Assembly: GCA_910586895.1 (NCBI GenBank)
Contig: CAJUIW010000021.1
Span: forward strand, 1-33,134
Direction: 5' to 3'
DNA length: 33,134 nucleotides
Source of the DNA: an uncultured Muribaculaceae bacterium
GTDB taxonomy: Bacteria; Bacteroidota; Bacteroidia; Bacteroidales; Muribaculaceae
Below, piece after piece: positions 8,192 to 14,669 of this stretch. Every line of letters starts with the position of its first letter. Position 1 is the stretch's first letter. The notes below the pieces were generated by a model that made no database searches, was not told the DNA's origin, and was given only the letters and a program-made list of their open reading frames with translations. Made by a program: the position numbers and the translations under genes.

Positions 8192-9199
8192 ATGAATCCG
8201 GCAAATATAAATGTATGCCCATCACTTCTAATTGAAGGCGAGCCGACATATTCTAAAGCGGCATTGAAACGATTATTCGACAGCAGGCAAGTAAGTCACA
8301 TTCTTAATTTTAACTCTCCGGCGGCAGCTGATAGCGATAGCCGGCAAGCGGTTAAGAATGTAGGAAGATTGTCTCTTTCCGGAGCTCAACCTAAATTCGG
8401 ACTCGTACTTGAAGAGAACGGAGAACTCCGATACTCCGAGGAGAACGAGCAAAGTACATATATCCTTAAACCATGCCCAACAGGCTACCAAATAATAAAT
8501 CACGATTACTGTGCCGCGAATGAACATCTGACAATGCAGATAGCCTCACAGATTTATGGGATAGAAACTGCAGCCAACGGATTATGTTTCTTCCGCGATG
8601 GCCAGATGGCGTATATCACACGCCGCTTTGATGTTTATCCTGGTGGTAAATATGCTCAGGAGGATTTTGCCTCGCTGATGGGCCTGACAAAAGAAAACGG
8701 CGGTTCGGATTACAAATACAACAACGGCAGTTATGAAGAATGTGCTGAAATTATACGTATGTATGTGAAGGCTGCACCGATTGAGATACTCCGTTTCTTC
8801 AGAATCATACTATTCAACTTCATCACCTTGAATGACGATGCTCACCTTAAGAACTTCAGCCTTGTCAGCAACGGGACTGAATATCATCTATCACCGGCAT
8901 ATGACCTTGTAAACACATCACTCCAGATATATACTCCTCGTATTTTCGCGCTCGACAACGGCCTGTTCAGAGAGGGCATGCATCTGACCGATACGAGACA
9001 GATATCATCTGATGATTTCATCAAGTTTGGCCGACGAATAGGACTGCCTGAGAAACTTGTATTGCAGGAGATAAATCGTTTTACAATGCCAAACGAAAAA
9101 GCAGACGCTATGATAGACCGCTCTTTCCTCTCCTCAGAGTTAAAGCGCGCATACCGGCTGGGGTACCATTACCGTCAGTCAATGATAGGACTGAAATGA
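8192..9199 (+). CDS. hipT: HipT-like Ser/Thr kinase toxin (HipA C-terminal kinase core)
   Basis: This 335-residue HipA-fold kinase lacks the N-terminal subdomain, which is the preceding gene. Visible motifs: Gly-rich loop RLSLSGAQPKF with Ser61 and Ser63, comparable to the two autophosphorylated serines (S-x-S) of HipT; ATP-binding lysine in YILKP (Lys93); ITRRFD (about 142-147); catalytic loop NDDAHLKNFSL with Asp216, Lys220 and Asn221; and metal-binding Asp238 in SPAYDLVNT. All key residues are intact, so an active kinase is expected. Known HipA and HipT phosphorylate aminoacyl-tRNA synthetases (GltX and TrpS respectively) and stop translation; the target here is unknown. The stop codon lies 1 nt before the -33 box of rplY, and no terminator is seen between them. 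Confidence 0.85.
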   Translation: MNPANINVCPSLLIEGEPTYSKAALKRLFDSRQVSHILNFNSPAAADSDSRQAVKNVGRLSLSGAQPKFGLVLEENGELRYSEENEQSTYILKPCPTGYQIINHDYCAANEHLTMQIASQIYGIETAANGLCFFRDGQMAYITRRFDVYPGGKYAQEDFASLMGLTKENGGSDYKYNNGSYEECAEIIRMYVKAAPIEILRFFRIILFNFITLNDDAHLKNFSLVSNGTEYHLSPAYDLVNTSLQIYTPRIFALDNGLFREGMHLTDTRQISSDDFIKFGRRIGLPEKLVLQEINRFTMPNEKADAMIDRSFLSSELKRAYRLGYHYRQSMIGLK

Positions 9200-9200
9200 A

Positions 9201-9232
9201 TTTGCACGGAATCAAAAAAATAGCTACCTTTG
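9201..9232 (+). promoter_or_regulatory. Promoter of the rplY operon
   Basis: TTTG at 9201-9204, then 20 nt, then TACCTTTG at 9225-9232, an excellent Bacteroidetes match. The start would be near 9239, giving a leader of about 76 nt. The -33 box directly follows the hipT stop codon. Confidence 0.7.
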
Positions 9233-9266
9233 CACCGCTTTTTACTCACATGCATCGTGTGATGGG

Positions 9267-9288
9267 AAATTAAGAAGCCTTAATTTTT
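9267..9288 (+). promoter_or_regulatory. Leader hairpin before rplY (attenuator-like)
   Basis: AAATTAAG (9267-9274) and CTTAATTT (9279-9286) form a perfect 8-bp stem with a 4-nt AAGC loop and run into a short T-tract ending at 9288. A second hairpin, TCACA/TGTGA, lies just upstream at 9246-9262. Both sit in the predicted rplY 5' leader and could act in attenuation or autoregulation (inference). Confidence 0.4.
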
Positions 9289-9314
9289 AGTAACACATTA
9301 AACAAACTGAACAA

Positions 9315-9971
9315 ATGAAGACATTCCAGCTCTCAGCCGAACCCCGTACCGACCTCGGCAAGAAGGCAGCCCGCGCTCTCCGCGCCGAAGGTAAAATTCC
9401 CGTAGTGCTCAATGGCGGTGAAATCATCACCCTCCCCTACACCGGCTCACTCCGCGAAGGCGAAAAGGTGGTTGAAATCGGCAACGGCAAGGGCCTCATC
9501 ACTACTGACCTCGCTGTAACAGCTGAATCAGTACGCAAGCTCATCTATACTCCTGACATCTTCGCCATCGAACTCGACCTCCACGGTGAAAAGCGCATGG
9601 CAGTGCTCAAGGACATCCAGTTCCACCCCGTGAAGGACTCAATCCTCCACATCGACCTGCTCGAAGTAAGCGACAAGAAGCCCGTGGCTATCGAAGTGCC
9701 TGTTAAGCTCGAAGGTCACGCCGAAGGTGTTAAGGCCGGTGGTAAGCTGACCCTCTCAATGAAGAAGATCCGCGTTAAAGCTATCTACACCCAGATTCCT
9801 GAACGTGTGGTAATCAACGTTGACAACCTTGGCCTCGGCAAGACTCTCCAGATTGGCGAACTCCACTTCGAAGGACTTGAACTGATGAACGCCAAGAACG
9901 CCGTAGTATGCGCCGTACAGCTCACACGTGCCGCCCGTGGTGCTGCCGCTGCTGCCGCCGCAGGCAAGTAA
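9315..9971 (+). CDS. rplY: 50S ribosomal protein L25 (general stress protein Ctc type)
   Basis: These 218 residues match the long L25/TL5/Ctc form, which binds 5S rRNA in the large ribosomal subunit. The start MKTFQLSAEPRTDLGKKAAR and the G-K-I-P-V-V-L motif are typical of the N-terminal 5S-binding domain. The second domain (about 95-200) has FHPVKDSILHIDLLEV and VKLEGHAEGVKAGG, standard for the two-domain family. The tail is Ala-rich (GAAAAAAAGK), common in Bacteroidetes L25. Base composition is sharply richer in G+C than the Hip genes (38 of 60 at 9361-9420). It leads a translation-related operon with pth and an S4-domain gene. Confidence 0.95.
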   Translation: MKTFQLSAEPRTDLGKKAARALRAEGKIPVVLNGGEIITLPYTGSLREGEKVVEIGNGKGLITTDLAVTAESVRKLIYTPDIFAIELDLHGEKRMAVLKDIQFHPVKDSILHIDLLEVSDKKPVAIEVPVKLEGHAEGVKAGGKLTLSMKKIRVKAIYTQIPERVVINVDNLGLGKTLQIGELHFEGLELMNAKNAVVCAVQLTRAARGAAAAAAAGK

Positions 9972-9984
9972 TTGCGTACCGGAA

Positions 9985-10548
9985 ATGAAATATCTTATTG
10001 TTGGGCTGGGCAATATAGGCGATGAATATCGCGGCACACGCCACAACATAGGTTTTAGAATATTGGATGCCTTTGCCGAGGCATCCAATATTTCTTTTTC
10101 TACCGAACGTTACGGCGATGTAGGGCGCGGACGGCTGAAAAACAAGCAGGTAGTGCTGCTGAAACCGTCGACCTACATGAATCTGAGCGGCAATGCCGTG
10201 CGCTACTGGAAAGAGAAAGAGGGAATAGATATACGCAACATCCTTGTGCTGGTAGACGATCTGGCACTTCCCTTCGGGGCCATACGCCTGAAACCACGCG
10301 GCTCCGACGCCGGACACAACGGCCTGAAAAATATCGCTGCCATGCTCGGCACCGATGCATATCCGCGTCTGCGCTTCGGCATAGGCTCTGACTATCCCCG
10401 CGGGTGCCAGATTGACTACGTGCTGGGCCATTTCACCCTCGACGAGCGCCAGGCGCTACCGATGCGCGTGGATGTAGCCGTGGATGCCATAAAGGAATAT
10501 GTACTCGCCGGTCTTGACCGAGCCATGAACCAATACAACAATGCCTGA
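9985..10548 (+). CDS. pth: Peptidyl-tRNA hydrolase
   Basis: This 187-residue enzyme releases peptides from peptidyl-tRNA dropped by ribosomes. The start MKYLIVGLGNIGDEYRGTRHNIGF contains the family signature, with the conserved Asn of GLGN and the catalytic histidine in TRHN (His20). KPSTYMNLSG carries the conserved substrate-binding Asn, VDDLALPFG the catalytic-site Asp, and GSDAGHNGLKNI the other signature. ATG 9985 was chosen because homologues begin with this motif; the frame is open further upstream inside rplY. It starts 13 nt after rplY and overlaps the next gene by 8 nt. A 13-bp hairpin with a T-tract lies inside the coding region at 10059-10099 (separate entry). Confidence 0.95.
   Translation: MKYLIVGLGNIGDEYRGTRHNIGFRILDAFAEASNISFSTERYGDVGRGRLKNKQVVLLKPSTYMNLSGNAVRYWKEKEGIDIRNILVLVDDLALPFGAIRLKPRGSDAGHNGLKNIAAMLGTDAYPRLRFGIGSDYPRGCQIDYVLGHFTLDERQALPMRVDVAVDAIKEYVLAGLDRAMNQYNNA
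10059..10099 (+). terminator. Terminator-like hairpin inside pth
   Basis: AATATTGGATGCC (10059-10071) and GGCATCCAATATT (10080-10092) form a perfect 13-bp stem with an 8-nt loop, followed by TCTTTTT (10093-10099). This has every feature of a Rho-independent terminator on the + strand, yet it encodes pth residues about 25-38. Activity as a terminator or attenuator is inferred. Confidence 0.5.
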
Positions 10549-11005
10549 AGTAAGAGTTGACAAGTGGCTGTGGGCGGTGCGTGTGTTCAAGACACGCTCC
10601 ATAGCCACCGAAGCGTGCAAGAAAGGCCGCGTGATGCTCGGCGACACGCCGGTAAAACCGTCGCGCACACTGAAGCCGGGCGATGTGGTGAAAGTGCGCA
10701 AGCCGCCGGTGACCTACAGCTTCCGCGTGCTGGCCCTGACCCAGAACCGCCTCGGCGCCAAGCTCGTGCCGGAATACATGGAGAATGTCACTCCGCAAAG
10801 CGAGTTGCATCTACTTGACATGGTGAAGATAAGCGGCTTCGTTGACCGCCGCAAGGGGCTCGGACGCCCCACCAAGCGCGAGGGCCGCGAGCTGAGCCGA
10901 TTTACCGAAGAGGCTATGGACAACTGGGAATTCGGACTGGACTTTGACGATATAGACGACTACGATATCAGCGATAATGAGAATTTTTTCGGCGATGACG
11001 AATAA
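10541..11005 (+). CDS. hslR: S4-domain RNA-binding protein, Hsp15 family
   Basis: This 154-residue protein begins with an S4 domain (VRVDKWLWAVRVFKTRSIATEACKKG at residues 4-29, GDVVKVRK near 47), the hallmark of Hsp15/HslR and RqcP-like proteins. These bind stalled 50S subunits carrying peptidyl-tRNA, which fits its 8-nt overlap with pth. The C-terminal part holds GFVDRRKGLGRPTKREGRELSRF, a basic segment, and an acidic tail (DFDDIDDYDISDNENFFGDDE) longer than in E. coli Hsp15. Translational coupling with pth is likely. The exact role, rescue or quality control, is inferred from family and context. Confidence 0.85.
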   Translation: MPEVRVDKWLWAVRVFKTRSIATEACKKGRVMLGDTPVKPSRTLKPGDVVKVRKPPVTYSFRVLALTQNRLGAKLVPEYMENVTPQSELHLLDMVKISGFVDRRKGLGRPTKREGRELSRFTEEAMDNWEFGLDFDDIDDYDISDNENFFGDDE

Positions 11006-11018
11006 TTTTGTAAATTCG
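11003..11018 (+). promoter_or_regulatory. Possible -7 elements before aspS
   Basis: TAATTTTG (11003-11010) and TAAATTCG (11011-11018) both resemble TAnnTTTG. No clear -33 TTG is seen at the right distance. They lie 26-34 nt before the aspS ATG, at the end of hslR. Confidence 0.35.
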
Positions 11019-11043
11019 CAACAGAAAATAACTTATTGACACT

Positions 11044-12804
11044 ATGTTTAGAACTAATACATGCGGCGAACTGCGTCTTTCCGATGCCGGAAGCACAGTG
11101 ACTCTGGCCGGATGGGTACAGCGTGCCCGCAAAATGGGCGGCATGACATTTGTTGATGTGCGTGACCGCTACGGAATAACCCAGATAGTATTTGACGCCG
11201 ATACTGACGCGGCCCTGCATGAAGCAGCCTCGAAGCTCGGACGTGAATTCGTGATACAGGTTACCGGCAAGGTGGCCGAGCGTACAAGCAAGAATGCCAA
11301 CCTCCCCACAGGCGACATTGAAATAATAGCAACCGACCTGAAGATTCTGAACCGCTCGGATGTGCCCCCGTTCACCATCGAGGACGATACCGACGGAGGC
11401 GATGACCTGCGCATGCGCTACCGCTATCTTGACCTGCGCCGCGGATGCGTGCGCCGCAATCTGGAGCTGCGCCACCGCATGGCTTTCGAGATACGCCGCT
11501 ATCTGGATTCAAAGGGATTCCTTGAAGTGGAAACTCCGGTTCTTATCAAGTCCACCCCCGAGGGTGCACGTGACTTCGTGGTACCTTCGCGCATGAACCC
11601 CGGCGAATTCTACGCTCTGCCCCAGAGCCCGCAGACATTCAAGCAGCTGCTGATGGTGAGCGGATTTGACCGCTACTTCCAGATAGTGAAATGCTTCCGC
11701 GACGAGGACCTGCGCGCCGACCGTCAGCCGGAATTCACACAGATTGACTGCGAAATGTCATTCGTAGAACAGGAGGATGTGCTCCAGATGTTCGAAGGCC
11801 TTGTGAAACATATATTCAAATATGTGAAGGATATCGACTTCACCGAACCCTTCCCCCGCATGACCTGGGCCGATGCCATGCGCCTGTATGGCTCCGACAA
11901 GCCCGACACCCGCTTCGGCATGACATTCGTGGAGCTGAAGGACCTCACCGAGGGCAAGGGATTCGCCGTGCTTGACGACGCGCCTTATGTAGGTGCCATC
12001 GTGGCGCCCGGATGCGCAGGCTATACACGCAAGCAGCTCGACGAACTGACCAACTTCGTAAAGCGTCCGCAGATAGGCGCCAAGGGAATGATGTGGGTCA
12101 AGTATGAAGCTGACGGCTCGGTGAAGAGCTCCGTAAGCAAGTTCTACTCCGAGGAAGAGCTGAAAGGCTGGCTCGAACGCGGCGATGCCAAGCCGGGCGA
12201 CCTGATGCTGATTCTGGCCGGCGAAACAATGCGCACCCGCAAGCAGCTGTGCGAACTTCGCCTCGAAATGGGTTCTCGCCTCGGACTGCGCGACCCGCAG
12301 AACTTCTCCTGCCTGTGGGTGATCGACTTCCCCCTCTTTGAATGGGACGACGAAACACAGCGTTACTACGCCATGCACCACCCCTTCACCTCACCGAACC
12401 CCGATGATATCGACATGCTCGACAGCGACACCGGAGCCGTACGTGCTACAGCCTACGATATGGTGGTCAACGGCAACGAGCTGGGTGGCGGCAGCATACG
12501 TATACATGATTCCGAACTTCAGGACAAGATGTTCCGCCTGCTCGGCCTGAGCGAGGAGGACGCCCGCTACAAATTCGGCTTCCTGATGGATGCCTTCAAG
12601 TTTGGCGCACCCCCTCACGGAGGTCTTGCATTCGGATTTGACCGCTTCGTGTCAATTCTGGCAGGGCTCGACTCAATCCGCGACGTGATAGCATTCCCGA
12701 AAAACAATTCGGGCCGCGACATGATGATTGACGCTCCCTCACGCATTGACGACAGCCAGCTTGAGGAGCTCTGCATTCAGGTTGACCTAAAAGAGGAGAA
12801 ATAA
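11044..12804 (+). CDS. aspS: Aspartate--tRNA ligase
   Basis: This 586-residue class II synthetase charges tRNA-Asp. The N-terminal OB-fold anticodon-binding domain (about 1-105) begins MFRTNTCGELRLSDAGSTVTLAGWVQRARKMGG. Motif 1 is near TPEGARDFVVPSR, preceded by FLEVETPVL. Motif 2 is FRDEDLRADRQPEFTQID from residue 218. Motif 3 is GLAFGFDRFVSILAG from about 526. The middle portion (about 280-420) is the GAD insertion found in bacterial AspRS. Length is typical of bacteria. The Nif3-like gene follows after 5 nt, suggesting co-transcription. Discrimination between tRNA-Asp and tRNA-Asn was not assessed. Confidence 0.97.
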   Translation: MFRTNTCGELRLSDAGSTVTLAGWVQRARKMGGMTFVDVRDRYGITQIVFDADTDAALHEAASKLGREFVIQVTGKVAERTSKNANLPTGDIEIIATDLKILNRSDVPPFTIEDDTDGGDDLRMRYRYLDLRRGCVRRNLELRHRMAFEIRRYLDSKGFLEVETPVLIKSTPEGARDFVVPSRMNPGEFYALPQSPQTFKQLLMVSGFDRYFQIVKCFRDEDLRADRQPEFTQIDCEMSFVEQEDVLQMFEGLVKHIFKYVKDIDFTEPFPRMTWADAMRLYGSDKPDTRFGMTFVELKDLTEGKGFAVLDDAPYVGAIVAPGCAGYTRKQLDELTNFVKRPQIGAKGMMWVKYEADGSVKSSVSKFYSEEELKGWLERGDAKPGDLMLILAGETMRTRKQLCELRLEMGSRLGLRDPQNFSCLWVIDFPLFEWDDETQRYYAMHHPFTSPNPDDIDMLDSDTGAVRATAYDMVVNGNELGGGSIRIHDSELQDKMFRLLGLSEEDARYKFGFLMDAFKFGAPPHGGLAFGFDRFVSILAGLDSIRDVIAFPKNNSGRDMMIDAPSRIDDSQLEELCIQVDLKEEK

Positions 12805-12809
12805 AAGCA

Positions 12810-13598
12810 ATGCCTCTGGTATCTGATATAATAAAGGCCATAGAGGACTACGCACCGCTGAGGCTGCAGGAGGAGTGGGACAACTCCGGCCTGCAGACCG
12901 GCAGCGGCGACGTGGAATGCACCGGTGTGCTTCTGTGTGTCGACCCTACCGAAGAGGTAATCCGTGACGCGGAAGAAGCGGGGATGAACCTCGTCATATC
13001 GCATCACCCCCTGCTGTTCAAAGGGCTGAAGCGGATATGCGGCGACACCCCTGTTGAACGCGCCGCCATGGCCTCTATATTATATGGTGTGAGCGTCTAC
13101 AGCGCACACACATCTATGGACAATGCTCCCGGAGGAGTGTCGGCGCGCATGGCTTCGATGCTCAAGCTCCGTGACATACAGATACTCGAGCCTCTGGAAT
13201 CGGTCCCCGATGCCGGCACCGGAGCTATCGGCACTCTTGAACAGCCTCTATCCACGGCCGAATTCGCCTCGCTGGTTAAGGCTACATTTGACACCCCGGT
13301 GGTACGCTGCTCTTCGGCCTGCGGCGAACGCATGATAAGCCGCGTGGCAATGTGCGGCGGTGCAGGAGCATTCCTTCTGCCCCGGGCCATAGAGCTCGGC
13401 GCCGATGCTTTCATATGCTCCGATACGCGCTACCATGAGTTTTCCGACTTCGGCCAGCAGATTTTCATCGCCGATATTGGTCATTTTGAGAGCGAACATT
13501 GCATTACTTCGATATTTTACGAAATATTACGGGAAAAATTTCCTACCTTTGCAGTCCGGCAAAGTATGGCCGGAACAAACCCGATAACTTACTTGTAA
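12810..13598 (+). CDS. Nif3-like dinuclear metal-centre protein (YbgI/YqfO family)
   Basis: This 262-residue protein has the Nif3/NGG1p-interacting fold: EEWDNSGLQ at 21-29, metal-binding histidines in ISHHPLLF (His65, His66), SAHTSMDNAPGGV with His100 and Asp104, and a C-terminal GHFESEH with His225 and a nearby glutamate. This is the complete set of ligands for a dinuclear metal site. The family is conserved and forms hexameric rings; it is sometimes annotated as GTP cyclohydrolase I type 2, but its role is uncertain. Length suits the form without the central PII-like insertion. The 3' end ends in TNPITYL, typical of the family, and overlaps a TACCTTTG sequence that could be a promoter for the next gene. 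Confidence 0.9.
   Translation: MPLVSDIIKAIEDYAPLRLQEEWDNSGLQTGSGDVECTGVLLCVDPTEEVIRDAEEAGMNLVISHHPLLFKGLKRICGDTPVERAAMASILYGVSVYSAHTSMDNAPGGVSARMASMLKLRDIQILEPLESVPDAGTGAIGTLEQPLSTAEFASLVKATFDTPVVRCSSACGERMISRVAMCGGAGAFLLPRAIELGADAFICSDTRYHEFSDFGQQIFIADIGHFESEHCITSIFYEILREKFPTFAVRQSMAGTNPITYL
13544..13551 (+). promoter_or_regulatory. Possible -7 element inside the Nif3 gene
   Basis: TACCTTTG matches TAnnTTTG 53 nt before the next ATG, but there is no TTG at the -33 position and the bases encode a conserved PTFAVR peptide. It may be coincidental. Confidence 0.25.
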
Positions 13599-13604
13599 GC
13601 AAAT

Positions 13605-14396
13605 ATGGCTACAGCAGATACAAACAAACAGGAGCAGACTCTGTCAGTAGAGTCAAGACTCAAATCGCTTTACCGTCTTCAGACTATCCTTTCGCAGATT
13701 GACCGCATACGCACCGTGCGCGGCGAACTTCCCCTTGAAGTGCGCGACCTTGAGGACAGCATCGAAGGACTCCACACCCGTATTGCCAACTATCAGCAGG
13801 AAATAGAGGAATTCCGCAAAAAGAGCGCCCTCGAACAGGAGAAAATCCACGAAGCTTCCGCCAAGATCAAAAAATACAAGGAGCAGCTTGACAATGTGAG
13901 AAACAACCGCGAATTTGACCTCCTGTCAAAAGAAATCGAGTTCCAGAGCCTTGAAATAGAGCTGTGCGAAAAGCATATCAATGAATATGCCCGCGTGGTC
14001 GACGCCAAAAACGCTGACATCACCTCAACACAGGAGCATCTGGCCGATCAGGAACATATCCTTGCTGACAAGCGCCGTGAGCTTGAAGAGATCGTAAACG
14101 AAACAAAGCAGGACGAAGAACGTCTGCGCGAAGAAGCCAAAGAGATCGAACCGTGCATCGACCCCCGCACTCTCACCGCGTTCAAGCGCATCCGTAAGAA
14201 TGCCCGCAACGGACTCGGCATCGTCTACATCCAGCGCAACGCCTGTGGCGGATGCTTCAACCGCATTCCCCCGCAGAAGCAGATGGAAATCAAGATGCAC
14301 AAGAAAGTGATAGTATGTGAGTACTGCGGCCGCATCATGATTGACCCCGAACTGGCCGGCATCGATGAATCCGAACTTCCCGCTACAAAGAAGTAA
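13605..14396 (+). CDS. Coiled-coil protein with C4 zinc ribbon (zf-RING_7 type)
   Basis: Of 263 residues, about 15-185 are long charged heptad-like helices (for example EQEKIHEASAKIKKYKEQL), predicted to form an antiparallel coiled coil. A C4 zinc ribbon follows with Cys214, Cys217, Cys238 and Cys241 (ACGGCFNRIPP, then VCEYCGRIM). Proteins of this layout are widespread in bacteria and annotated only as zinc-ribbon or C4-type zinc-finger proteins; a nucleic-acid role is assumed but not shown. It starts 6 nt after the Nif3-like gene, and these two families are often neighbours in Bacteroidetes. A strong terminator follows. Confidence 0.85.
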   Translation: MATADTNKQEQTLSVESRLKSLYRLQTILSQIDRIRTVRGELPLEVRDLEDSIEGLHTRIANYQQEIEEFRKKSALEQEKIHEASAKIKKYKEQLDNVRNNREFDLLSKEIEFQSLEIELCEKHINEYARVVDAKNADITSTQEHLADQEHILADKRRELEEIVNETKQDEERLREEAKEIEPCIDPRTLTAFKRIRKNARNGLGIVYIQRNACGGCFNRIPPQKQMEIKMHKKVIVCEYCGRIMIDPELAGIDESELPATKK

Positions 14397-14423
14397 TCCG
14401 TCCGGAACATATATAAAAGCATA

Positions 14424-14480
14424 AGCACCTCTGCCACGACAGCTGAACTGACAGCCCGCGGCAGAGGTGCTGTCATTTTT
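14424..14480 (+). terminator. Rho-independent terminator after the zinc-ribbon gene
   Basis: AGCACCTCTGCC (14424-14435) pairs perfectly over 12 bp with GGCAGAGGTGCT (14460-14471), followed by GTCATTTTTT. The 24-nt loop contains GAACTGACAGC (14445-14455), which is perfectly complementary to GCTGTCAGTTC at 14489-14499 downstream. Confidence 0.8.
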
Positions 14481-14565
14481 TCTGTCATGCTGTCAGTTCG
14501 TGTCAGGCTGTACGTCAGAGCGCTAACGTTTGAAGTTCAATAATTTAATCCAATGTCAACCTTTT

Positions 14566-14580
14566 TGGCACAAAGTTTGT
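14566..14580 (+). promoter_or_regulatory. Sigma-54-like -24/-12 element before dnaK
   Basis: TGGCAC (14566-14571), 5 nt, then TTGT (14577-14580) matches the RpoN consensus TGGCAC-N5-TTGC except for the last base. It lies 90 nt before the dnaK ATG. No good TAnnTTTG element was found in the same gap. Use by RpoN is inferred. Confidence 0.45.
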
Positions 14581-14669
14581 TTTTATTTTACGCAGAACGA
14601 TATGAAACCCATATCCAGATTCAGATAATAAATAAAAATAATAATATAACTAACTAAACTTACCTAATT

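Noticed and set aside
8187..8192. Frameshifted single hipA gene
   Set aside because: The N-terminal part ends cleanly with its own stop and the kinase has its own ATG 4 nt later; both match the HipS and HipT lengths, so the split looks natural.
9928..9984. Upstream start for pth
   Set aside because: The extension lies within the rplY 3' end, and homologues begin at MKYLIVGLGN.
11758..12381. A 207-codon minus-strand frame antisense to aspS
   Set aside because: A complete AspRS occupies the + strand; the antisense peptide has no family signature and is a G+C/codon-bias artefact.
13544..13551. A firm promoter for the zinc-ribbon gene
   Set aside because: There is no -33 TTG, and the bases encode a conserved peptide of the Nif3 family, so I list it only as a weak candidate.
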